Shown: piece after piece, positions 16,818 through 24,289 of the stretch
Layout of the letters: each line of letters starts with the position of its first letter
Position numbering within the stretch: the stretch's first letter is position 1
IMG/VR virus record: IMGVR_UViG_3300020182_000169
Location: 1 to 25,459 of that record
Reading direction: 5' to 3' (one strand)
DNA: 25,459 bases
Source of the DNA: a virus
Program-made: the position numbers and the translations under genes
Notes under the pieces: model-generated
Told to the model about the DNA's origin: nothing
Database searches by the model: none
The model's input: the letters and a program-made list of their open reading frames with translations, nothing else

Positions 16818-17282
16818 TTATGGTTTCGTGGGCCAAGTCAAGTCGTATGGAAATGAAGCTTGGTCTGTAATATTACGGAGATCAGAACGGTACTGTTTCA
16901 TATCGGATGCTACAGATTCACCGTTTTCAAGTGCCTTTACTACCACCCAATCTGTATCATCTAGTAGATCATCACGTTGTTTACGGACAGAACTGGCAGC
17001 ACTGTTTGTACGAGCCAGTACCTCAGAGTCTGTTAGATCAACAATACTGTATACGATTGTCCATGCACCATTTACGAGTGTGGGTAGTGTAGGTGTTTCT
17101 ACCTTTTCTGTTCGTGTGTCATAAGAAGGGACGGTGCCATCCACTACAGGATATACATCATACCGTGCCAACATAGCATCAGAAACGATACGTGGAAAAG
17201 ACACGTTAGGATTGTCACGGCGTAGATGTCCAATCGTGTATGGGTATTGATCGACACTACCGTTTGTTAGTTTTACGTACAT
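16818..17282 (-). CDS. Phage tail assembly chaperone-like protein
   Basis: A 154-residue protein. The C-terminal half has the layout of tail-fibre-associated assembly chaperones: R-x-x-RDDLL-DDTDW, then YRSDLRNI, then Q-x-x-FPYDLTWP at the end. The N-terminal half is a strand-rich domain with an SFPR motif near residue 28. Such proteins usually help fold or attach the tail fibre and sit next to it; here it lies two genes downstream of the fibre gene. AAGGAG is well placed before the start. Confidence 0.75.
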   Translation of the reverse strand: MYVKLTNGSVDQYPYTIGHLRRDNPNVSFPRIVSDAMLARYDVYPVVDGTVPSYDTRTEKVETPTLPTLVNGAWTIVYSIVDLTDSEVLARTNSAASSVRKQRDDLLDDTDWVVVKALENGESVASDMKQYRSDLRNITDQASFPYDLTWPTKP

Positions 17283-17296
17283 TTTATATAGCTCCT

Positions 17297-18520
17297 TTAG
17301 CTTGTATATATTTCTCTTGGGTCAACTTGTATATGACCTCTATCATTTAGTTCATTGATTCCCAAATTTTTAGTATTAGCTAGAACTGGTGCAGTTGTAT
17401 CAGCACCTGAAATATCCCATATAGCAAGACGATGTGGCTCGTCTGATTCTACTCCATCATCCCGAATAAGTGCATACAGATAACCTTGTCTGTGCACAAT
17501 ATCAGAACCAAATATATTACCAATTTCCCCTGTGTGCACAGTAACAGAAGTCTGTGCAAACGTTGAAGAGCTACTTTTTGTCACATCTTCATTGTGAAAA
17601 AGAGATACAATAGTAGTTCCATAAAGTAAAGATGCTTCACTGTTCAAGCTATTGGAATCGTTGTCTCCAAAAACACCAGTTGTAGTTATAGATCCTGTAT
17701 CTGCAGATAAGCTGCCAGCAGAATCGGAGAAGTTAAAACTATTAAAGTCAGGATCGTCATTGTTTCTAAAAAGAATAAGTTTTCCACTGTCTGTGTTAGA
17801 GTTGTAATAAGCTAGTCCATTATCAGCATTTATTAATTCAGTACCAATTCCACTAGTACTTACATCTGCGTATTCAACTAAGGTAATTGAAGTTGGGTCA
17901 GAAACATCAAACCACCAAACTACTCTATCAGTGTTATCCTTGTGAACAAAGATGTAATCCGTATTGTACACTTGGTCATATAAAGATTGGCTTAGGTAAT
18001 ATGGATCTACACATTTTTCCACAACATCAAAGTCATTATCCCATGTTTGTCCACCCGTTAGTGCATATCTATCTAGAACTGAAAAATCTTCAGTAGATAT
18101 ATCTATAGTAATTACAGAGTCTGCACGTGTAAATATTGTAATAAATGTGTTTGGGCTTGCGTAGTGTATACGCATTATTTCAGAACTAGCAGTCTCACCC
18201 GTAATATTTTGAATATCTAGTTCGTCTTTATATGTAAGTTTTCCTGTTGCATTGTCTATAGTGTATAGTCTTAAAACTGTATCAGACCCAAATAATTTTA
18301 CTACTACTATATTGTACTCCCAAGCAACAATAAATTGACCATCTAAAACACGAATAGTAGCTTCTCCTGATGCCCGTGCATCTGCGGCTGCAGGTATACT
18401 AGTAGCATCTGTTAGATCTATTTGTTGTAGACTACCACTAGTACGTTGAGTAAAATAGCCCCAACGTTTAGTCAAAGGCTGCGACTGAGTAGCCATAAGT
18501 TTTTTAGTAATGCAACTCAT
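17297..18520 (-). CDS. Propeller-like tail or receptor-binding protein
   Basis: A 407-residue, Asp/Ser/Thr-rich, almost all-beta protein. Blades of about 45-55 residues can be picked out by recurring hydrophobic strands followed by WDIS, FDVSDP or TIDIST turns (for example near residues 150, 205 and 370), a pattern of LVIVD-type beta-propellers. There is no transmembrane or signal segment. It follows the tail fibre gene with an ATGA overlap, so it may be a distal tail or host-recognition part; that is inferred. A second in-frame ATG at 18496 (residue 9) may be the older start, but it has a poor ribosome site. Confidence 0.72.
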   Translation of the reverse strand: MSCITKKLMATQSQPLTKRWGYFTQRTSGSLQQIDLTDATSIPAAADARASGEATIRVLDGQFIVAWEYNIVVVKLFGSDTVLRLYTIDNATGKLTYKDELDIQNITGETASSEIMRIHYASPNTFITIFTRADSVITIDISTEDFSVLDRYALTGGQTWDNDFDVVEKCVDPYYLSQSLYDQVYNTDYIFVHKDNTDRVVWWFDVSDPTSITLVEYADVSTSGIGTELINADNGLAYYNSNTDSGKLILFRNNDDPDFNSFNFSDSAGSLSADTGSITTTGVFGDNDSNSLNSEASLLYGTTIVSLFHNEDVTKSSSSTFAQTSVTVHTGEIGNIFGSDIVHRQGYLYALIRDDGVESDEPHRLAIWDISGADTTAPVLANTKNLGINELNDRGHIQVDPREIYTS

Positions 18521-19584
18521 GCTAATGCATTCCCTGCTCTAAACCCATAAAACGTAGCACCATTATCATGAGTAAAAAATACAAATACGTCAGTCTCTCC
18601 AGAACTAGTTCCTACAGGTTGAGTACCATCAGGCCAATCTACAGTACTAGGCCATGTAATTATAACAGTAGCACTAGGTGTAATCTTCAATGTAAAGCCG
18701 TAGGCAGTACCAGATGCGGGTGCATTAGTAAAGCTGTACGTAACATCTGAAGCAGGAGCATCAACAAAAACGTTACCTGTTTCTAAGTCTAATGCACCTG
18801 CAGTAACAGTACCCAGTGTTTCATTGTAGCTTACAGCACGAAACTCTTGACTTGCTAGTACATCGCCATTGGCATCTGCAGTCAGTACCTTACTGGCCTC
18901 TGACGTACCCAGTGTAGTTATGTCAGTATAGTTTAATTCAGTAACAGTCGCAGTAATACCGTCTAAAGCATTCAACTCTGCAGCACCTGCAGTTACAGCA
19001 ACACCACCTATTTGCAATGTTGTTGGATTAAAGATACCCCCAGATATACTAGTGCTAACTACAGTTGTACCCAGTGTAGCATTGGTTGCATCTAACGTAT
19101 CAATGTAACCTGTACCTGTAATATACGCATCCTTCCATTCAGAACCAGTAGCACCCAAGTCATACGTATTATCAACTGAAGGAATAATGTTAGAAGAAAC
19201 ATCTGCGGTAAAAGTTACTGTGTCAGAAGCAGCATTACCAAGTACAGTGTTACCCTCTACTGATAAAGTTCCTGCAGCCACAATGCTAGTAGCTACATTC
19301 AATGTACCGGACATATAGCCATCTTTAAAACGTAGGGCATCTGTACCCAAGTCTACGACATTTGTAGTCTTAGGACGCAGCACACTGGCTGTAGCAACTA
19401 CATCTTGGGCAGGACCAATTACAAGAATAGGTGCACCCTCTGCAGTAGTGCCATCATGTGCATGACCAGTGCTTGAACTAAAAGCATTTTCTACTTGGTT
19501 AAATTCGTTATCTAAGTCATCCGCATCAATAACATTACCATTAGAAATATTATTGGATGTGTCTTGTCTATTGTAACCTGCCAT
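18517..19584 (-). CDS. Tail fibre protein
   Basis: A 355-residue fibre. The first 50 residues are typical of marine podovirus fibres (NGNVIDADDLDNEFNQVENAF, then GHAHDGT), a likely tail-attachment domain. Two copies of a fibre module follow, VDLGTDALRFKDGY and YDLGATGSEWKDAY, about 80 residues apart. Then comes a LNALDGITATVTELNY stretch and a beta-rich tip ending in FYGFRAGNALA. Glycine, Thr and Ser are abundant, as in trimeric fibres. The start has AAGGA overlapping the preceding stop. It probably sets host range with the propeller-like neighbour. Confidence 0.85.
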   Translation of the reverse strand: MAGYNRQDTSNNISNGNVIDADDLDNEFNQVENAFSSSTGHAHDGTTAEGAPILVIGPAQDVVATASVLRPKTTNVVDLGTDALRFKDGYMSGTLNVATSIVAAGTLSVEGNTVLGNAASDTVTFTADVSSNIIPSVDNTYDLGATGSEWKDAYITGTGYIDTLDATNATLGTTVVSTSISGGIFNPTTLQIGGVAVTAGAAELNALDGITATVTELNYTDITTLGTSEASKVLTADANGDVLASQEFRAVSYNETLGTVTAGALDLETGNVFVDAPASDVTYSFTNAPASGTAYGFTLKITPSATVIITWPSTVDWPDGTQPVGTSSGETDVFVFFTHDNGATFYGFRAGNALA

Positions 19585-19593
19585 AGTTTTTCC

Positions 19594-21144
19594 TTACTGT
19601 CTGTCGTTTTCTTTAAACTCAAATACGGCACTATCAAGTACAAAACTTGAGCTAGTGCTATTGTCTTCAATACGTAAAGCTATGGTATTACCAGAGCCTA
19701 TTAGGTTTTGGGTAAATGTCTGTGTAAATGCTTTACCAAATACTGCAGATCCATAGAGGGATGTTACATCACCGTAGACACCAGCTACACCTGAAGTTGA
19801 TGTCATGTTGAACGTTGGTGGTTGTATCTTAACAGGACTAGCCTGATTATACTTCACAGAACCTACGATGTCAATAGTGCCTAGAGGCTTAATGTACAAA
19901 TCTAGCTTATAAAAAGTTTTACGTTTCTGTGGATCTGCTATAGGCATATAAGGAGTTTCAAATACTGCGTCTATATTTGCACCATCCCGACTTGTACCAT
20001 TTTCCATTTGATAAATGTAACCATCATTATTGGCAAACAGTACTAATTCTGTATTGTCTATTATCTTAGAGTCACCAGAGTATACCTTAAAGCCTTGTAA
20101 CTCAGCCCATTGTAACCCTTGACCACCCTGATCTAAGAATTTAGTGCCTAGTACACCCTTAGAAGTAGCTACCTTATCTGCACTAACATAACTAAAGAAA
20201 CGATACTGTGCTTTTTCCCGAACATTAAGTGCTTGATACGTTTGTGTAGAGTCTAGTAGTTTTTTAACAGTAGGTCTAATATTTTTAGAAGAAACATCTA
20301 ATCCAAAGTCACCGATATTAGCAGTAGAACTGATGGTACGTAAACCATCTGGTGCCAAAAACATTACATCACCACCAATTTCTTTGATGGTATCTGCACC
20401 AATACAACCTAGTTCTTCTGTTATAGGACTAAGCCTAAAGTCTGCAGATGTAGTACCCGACAGATTAAATATCTTATCTTCACAAAAAATAATTAGGTTG
20501 TCCCTAAAAACTTTTAGTCCTGTAATAGTAGAGTTTAAACCAATTGAACCTGCACCATTAGCAGGGTCAAAATCAGAATCTGTGTATGGTGCCGTAAACA
20601 CAAGCTCAGTACCTACGCCAAAGAATAGAGTACTTTTAAATGCCTCAACTACCGAGGCACCCTCTACGGCTGTAGCACCCGTTCCTGAGCCTGTAATGTA
20701 GCTCATAGTGTCTGTGCTATTGGTGTAGTATGCGGGGTAGTTAACACCGTCTACAAATACTATTTTATAAGCATTGTCGTACTTATAGTCTGCATGTCTT
20801 GCTTTAGTGAAAGCAGGGTTTGCCGCAGTAGCTAGAGATGTCCATGATGGTACACTATCTATAGCATCTAGTAAGTAGTACACACCACTTCTTGCTGCAA
20901 TAACTTTCTGGCGACTACTCTCACCTACAACACAAACCGTTTGAACAACCCCAGAGCCAGTAAGTTCCGTAGATGCAAACTTAGAATAGCCTAGTACTTT
21001 CTTATAACCACCGTCTAAAGAAGGTTCAAAGTTACGAAGTACAGAAGCCGTACCAACACCATTGACACCTTGTTGCAGAGGACTCAAGTTAGTAACAAGG
21101 CCGCCGGATAAAGGTACAAGAAAAGTTTGCCACTGTGTAGCCAT
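19594..21144 (-). CDS. Tail tubular protein B-like (tail nozzle)
   Basis: A 516-residue protein placed directly after tail tube A, as gene 12 follows gene 11 in T7. The N-terminal GGLVTNLSPLQQG and NFEPSLDGGYKKVLGYSKF segments are typical of nozzle proteins of marine podoviruses: a plug-like start followed by repeated beta domains. The middle contains several strand pairs ending in Trp/Tyr, consistent with propeller-like nozzle blades. It is shorter than T7 gp12 (794 aa) and nearer the size of P22 gp10. The product would form the lower tail tube through which DNA leaves. Confidence 0.72.
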   Translation of the reverse strand: MATQWQTFLVPLSGGLVTNLSPLQQGVNGVGTASVLRNFEPSLDGGYKKVLGYSKFASTELTGSGVVQTVCVVGESSRQKVIAARSGVYYLLDAIDSVPSWTSLATAANPAFTKARHADYKYDNAYKIVFVDGVNYPAYYTNSTDTMSYITGSGTGATAVEGASVVEAFKSTLFFGVGTELVFTAPYTDSDFDPANGAGSIGLNSTITGLKVFRDNLIIFCEDKIFNLSGTTSADFRLSPITEELGCIGADTIKEIGGDVMFLAPDGLRTISSTANIGDFGLDVSSKNIRPTVKKLLDSTQTYQALNVREKAQYRFFSYVSADKVATSKGVLGTKFLDQGGQGLQWAELQGFKVYSGDSKIIDNTELVLFANNDGYIYQMENGTSRDGANIDAVFETPYMPIADPQKRKTFYKLDLYIKPLGTIDIVGSVKYNQASPVKIQPPTFNMTSTSGVAGVYGDVTSLYGSAVFGKAFTQTFTQNLIGSGNTIALRIEDNSTSSSFVLDSAVFEFKENDRQ

Positions 21145-21147
21145 GTT

Positions 21148-21861
21148 TTATACCTTTGCGATATTTACGTTGTTTACGTTTTTAACAGTTGAACGAACAT
21201 AGTCATACCTGTTAATGTATAGACTACGCATTTGTTTAATACCCATAGCAAGTTTTTGCTCAGACAATTGTGCAGCCTGTAGATCTCCACGAAATGTGTA
21301 GGCATAGTACATTGCACCATCTACAATAATGTGCTTAAACTCTTGTGGAATACTTGGTACATCGTCTTGCAACTCTAGGTCTACAGGATTACGGTAGTAT
21401 TCATACACAAGTTCATATGCATTATTAGGTGTAGGTACAGTAATAAATTCTTGGCTTGGTGTACGTACAATGTAACGAGGAACACCTTGCATATTGTCAG
21501 ATGTATTGTACTCATAGTCTACATACTTATCTAAGTACTCTTGATATGCCAAGTTTTTTAACTTAGTAGTAGCTACGTTTAATGTATCGTTACGTTTAAT
21601 ACGAAAGCTATCCATATTAATTGTTTTTACATCATAGGGGTAGCCGTATCGTGTAGTACCTGCAGTAAGAATATCTTCTTCTTCTACATGGTTCCAAGGC
21701 CACTCAAACTCTTCGTGGTTAATATGCCGAATAGAACTATTAACAGCATCTTTAGCTGTACTGTAGTATCCTGTAGCTGCAGCAAAGTTGGAAGTAGTAA
21801 GCTCTACTTCATTCAATCTACGGTTTACTTCGTTTACTAGACCTAAAAAATTATATGCCAT
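21148..21861 (-). CDS. Tail tubular protein A-like (head-tail adaptor)
   Basis: A 237-residue protein. The N-terminal helices (LVNEVNRRLNE, then a Ser/Ala-rich helix) followed by FEWPWN and a YPYDVK strand segment are characteristic of T7 gp11-type tail tube A proteins, which form the ring under the portal. The C-terminal half has the VDGAMYYAYTFRGDLQAAQLSE helix pair common to the family. Its start overlaps the preceding stop (TAATG). Gene order, adaptor then nozzle then fibre, agrees with the call. Confidence 0.85.
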   Translation of the reverse strand: MAYNFLGLVNEVNRRLNEVELTTSNFAAATGYYSTAKDAVNSSIRHINHEEFEWPWNHVEEEDILTAGTTRYGYPYDVKTINMDSFRIKRNDTLNVATTKLKNLAYQEYLDKYVDYEYNTSDNMQGVPRYIVRTPSQEFITVPTPNNAYELVYEYYRNPVDLELQDDVPSIPQEFKHIIVDGAMYYAYTFRGDLQAAQLSEQKLAMGIKQMRSLYINRYDYVRSTVKNVNNVNIAKV

Positions 21862-22181
21862 TATTTATCCCTCACACGTAGTCGAATGCTTCTTTCTACC
21901 ACTAAAGAATTACTGTCGGTTATTTTACAGTAGAATAAATAGTTAGTATTATTTACACCACCAGCTATATTTGCTGTAGCCACAGTGCTTGTATTAGTTG
22001 CTGCAATAAGTTGAATATTATTTACAGCACTTCCACCGGGTGTTAGTAATGTTTTAGTTCCATCTGAATCTTCGATATACCAAGTAACAGAAACAATTGT
22101 TGCTTCCCCTAGAAAACGAGACCAATCTACACTGTAGTCTAAGGTTTCATCTGGGTCTTTGTTAGGCCATTTTAATGACAT
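21861..22181 (-). CDS. Beta-sandwich virion protein, possible fibre-tail adaptor
   Basis: A 106-residue all-beta protein. It opens with WPNKDPDETLDYSVDWSRFL, a signature I associate with small phage adaptor proteins lying beside tail tube genes, followed by alternating strands of an Ig-like sandwich (VSVTWYIEDSDG, YLFYCKITDS, RSIRLRVRDK). The likely role is attaching the fibrous protein encoded upstream to the virion; this is inferred from position. AAAGGAA precedes the start, and the stop shares a base with the next start. Confidence 0.72.
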   Translation of the reverse strand: MSLKWPNKDPDETLDYSVDWSRFLGEATIVSVTWYIEDSDGTKTLLTPGGSAVNNIQLIAATNTSTVATANIAGGVNNTNYLFYCKITDSNSLVVERSIRLRVRDK

Positions 22182-22192
22182 TATAAATTCCT

Positions 22193-23758
22193 TTAAGCTG
22201 CTACGTAAGCTTTTCTACTGTTGCTCAGAGCTTCTATGTAGACAGTCCTACTTTGCTCTTCCTCTACATATACGGTTCGACTACCAGATTGTGCCTCTAC
22301 GTACACTGTTCTACTCTGACTTTCTTTTACATATGAAGTTTTAGTAGAAAGTAACTCCCGTAAATATACCGTTCTATTTCTGCTGTAATTTTCTTTTATA
22401 GCTTCAAAATCGAATACAACACCACTAGCAATAAGGTTGCTTGTATCTATATTTCCAGACACACCATCAATAGTAACGGCTCTAGAAACTTTAAATCCTA
22501 CCTCACCTACACTAGTTGTAGCTGCAACACTATCTAAATTTACCTGTGCTCCTATCTTAACTACTACTGTATTTACAATAGTGTTAGCAGTAACACCGTT
22601 TAAACTTACATTACTTTCAGAACTAGTAGCTAGTGTTCCTATAAAAGAAGTAATAGCATCTAAAGTTATATTAATAGTAGCTTGAGTAGATACACTTAAA
22701 CTACCTATAGCCCCTGTAGCTTGTGTACCCGTAACTAATACTTCTGTTACAGGAGAACCTGTATCTATCTCTACAATACCTAGTTCTGCGTTAGCACTTA
22801 CCCCAGTTACTGTAGTAGTAGAATCAGAAGAGACATTTACAGAATTTACTGTTGTAATTCCTGCAACACCTGTTAAAGAAGTATTAGAACTTCCCGTAAT
22901 GCTAGGTGCTGTAACTTCTGTATTACCAACTATACCTACAACATTAGTAGAAGAGTTAGCAGAAACACTTACAGTATTAGCTTGTCCTGTGCCAGATACC
23001 CCTGCAATACTTGTAAAAGCCTTACCTGAGATACCTACAGTATTAACTTGTCCTGCAGCACTTACACCAGTAGTTCCTGTAGAAGCTTTACCTGAGATAC
23101 TTGGTGTGCCAACGGCACTTACGCCAGATACACCCGTAACATTAACAACAACACTAACCGCAAAATTTAAATTAAGATTACCAAGCACAAGTGTCTGGCG
23201 ACCAGTATCCCCGGTGTTAGTGGTTAAAGTTGTAGTAGAGTCTCCAACTTCGTAAAAAGTTGCGTTTAACTCTACGCCATCTGTCCCGGTAAACCTTTCG
23301 GTAAAATCTCCGTTTGGAGTTACGTCTATTCCCCCATTAGACCCCCCTGCGTAAACAAGCATGAGAGGCAGAGTACCCGCAGAGGGCGTAGCATTTAGGC
23401 TAATGGCGGTATTGTCCGAAGCCGCATCCGTGCCAGTTACCGATCCAAGTGATGTTATCGTTGCGTCTGGCGTAAGAGAAAAAGCTGCGTAGTTATTATC
23501 AGACCCGGTGAACCAAGACAGACTTGCACCGCCCTCAGTGCCATCCGCAATCTTAGCAATAATGCCAAGAGTGCCTCCAGTCCCCGCACCGGTAAAACTG
23601 TTTATTAACGTCCAGCCAGATGGAGTTGTTGGAATGGTCTCGTTGGTAATGTCATAGTGCATGGCAACCAAAAGGTCGCCAGCCGACACCGTTGCAGGTA
23701 ACGTTATGTCAGCTTGTCTACCGCCAGAACTAGCAGAGTTTAAAGTAAAAGCTACCAT
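22193..23758 (-). CDS. Repeat-rich fibrous virion protein, mosaic
   Basis: A 521-residue protein with three parts. Residues 1-195 form a compact beta domain (AGDLLVAMHYD, PSGWTLI, then a Gly/Thr-rich body) of the type found in phage receptor-binding or decoration proteins. Residues 203-435 are built of 22-residue units with Gly/Ala-Val-Ser turns, probably a beta-helix or stacked shaft. Residues 460-521 are six (R/K)-x-x-Y-(V/I/L) units in alternating 11 and 10 residue steps. The first part is near 50% GC by hand count, whereas a repeat line tested was near 32%, which suggests domain acquisition. It could be a head fibre or accessory tail fibre; I cannot tell which. Confidence 0.8.
   Translation of the reverse strand: MVAFTLNSASSGGRQADITLPATVSAGDLLVAMHYDITNETIPTTPSGWTLINSFTGAGTGGTLGIIAKIADGTEGGASLSWFTGSDNNYAAFSLTPDATITSLGSVTGTDAASDNTAISLNATPSAGTLPLMLVYAGGSNGGIDVTPNGDFTERFTGTDGVELNATFYEVGDSTTTLTTNTGDTGRQTLVLGNLNLNFAVSVVVNVTGVSGVSAVGTPSISGKASTGTTGVSAAGQVNTVGISGKAFTSIAGVSGTGQANTVSVSANSSTNVVGIVGNTEVTAPSITGSSNTSLTGVAGITTVNSVNVSSDSTTTVTGVSANAELGIVEIDTGSPVTEVLVTGTQATGAIGSLSVSTQATINITLDAITSFIGTLATSSESNVSLNGVTANTIVNTVVVKIGAQVNLDSVAATTSVGEVGFKVSRAVTIDGVSGNIDTSNLIASGVVFDFEAIKENYSRNRTVYLRELLSTKTSYVKESQSRTVYVEAQSGSRTVYVEEEQSRTVYIEALSNSRKAYVAA
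22196..22381 (-). repeat. C-terminal 21-residue double repeat
   Basis: The last 62 residues of the fibrous protein hold tyrosines at 465, 476, 486, 497, 507 and 518, with Arg or Lys three residues before each. The steps run 11, 10, 11, 10, 11, giving three 21-residue double units. The core is RTVYVE. At DNA level the units share words such as ACTGTTCTAC and relatives, consistent with tandem duplication followed by drift. Confidence 0.88.
22448..23152 (-). repeat. 22-residue (66-base) coding repeat array
   Basis: In the fibrous protein, Gly-(Val/Ile)-x turns fall at residues 209, 231, 253, 275, 297 and 319, exactly 22 apart. A second phase has turns at 388, 410 and 432, again 22 apart, with two looser units between. 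The unit ends in hydrophobic-Ser/Thr alternation such as VNTVGISGKA. The DNA copies are diverged, although several neighbouring units share 10-15 base words. Confidence 0.85.
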
Positions 23759-23780
23759 ATTACGTTACCTGCATTTTTAA

Positions 23781-24218
23781 TTAGGCAATACGAATAATTG
23801 CATTAGAAGCATCCGCAGTTGGGAAAGTAATAGTAAAGTCACCAGCTGTAGAAGTCTTAGTCCCACCAAAATCAATTACACATATAGCTGCATTAGCTGC
23901 TGTAGAGTTGTAAATAATACAACCGTCTGCAGAAATAGTAGCAGTACTGAATACTTCATCTGCAATATCTACGATTGCTGTTGTCCCTGATACAGAAATA
24001 GTAACACTGTCTAATACAGCACCGCCAGCACTATAGCCAGTACCGGATGCTTCATCTGAGTTACCTGTTACGTCAGAGTAGTTAGTAGTTGCAGCACCAT
24101 ACGTACCCGCAGGTGATGCCTTAATTAGTGCAAGCTTAATACTATCAGTATCTAAATCATGAGTACCACCCAGTAGTTCTGATTTGAAGCTTGTACACAT
24201 TGCTGTTGTGATAGCCAT
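23781..24218 (-). CDS. Small virion protein, possible head decoration
   Basis: A 145-residue, Ala/Thr/Gly/Ser-rich beta protein placed directly after the capsid gene. The SELLGGTHDLDTDSIKLALIK opening, then NYSDVTG and GTGYSAGGAVL, is a pattern shared by many small structural proteins of phages lying near the capsid gene. The second half is four or five strands with no long helix. A head-decoration or head-tail completion role is likely from position only. A longer frame begins at 24257, but AAAGGGA before the ATG at 24218 sets the start there. Confidence 0.78.
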   Translation of the reverse strand: MAITTAMCTSFKSELLGGTHDLDTDSIKLALIKASPAGTYGAATTNYSDVTGNSDEASGTGYSAGGAVLDSVTISVSGTTAIVDIADEVFSTATISADGCIIYNSTAANAAICVIDFGGTKTSTAGDFTITFPTADASNAIIRIA

Positions 24219-24245
24219 ATTTAAATCCCTTTTTACGTACATATA

Positions 24246-24271
24246 AGTGGGCCACAACTAAGCAGCCCACT
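24246..24271. other. Hairpin between capsid and downstream gene
   Basis: AGTGGGC and GCCCACT can pair over seven bases with a 12-base loop in the 71-base gap after the capsid gene. On the - strand it is followed by TATAT, not a clear U-run, so it could be a weak attenuator, an RNA-processing site or a 3' end stabiliser for capsid mRNA. The neighbouring gaps in this block are too short for such a structure. Confidence 0.5.
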
Positions 24272-24289
24272 CATTATTTTAGTTACGTG

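Noticed and set aside
22196-23152. CRISPR-like array or non-coding direct repeats
   Set aside because: The period is a multiple of three, units drift freely at third positions, and the frame stays open, so this is a protein repeat.
22899-23255. 118-residue Thr/Val/Pro-rich + strand frame opposite the repeat array
   Set aside because: Its repeats mirror the 66-base coding repeats of the real gene on the - strand.
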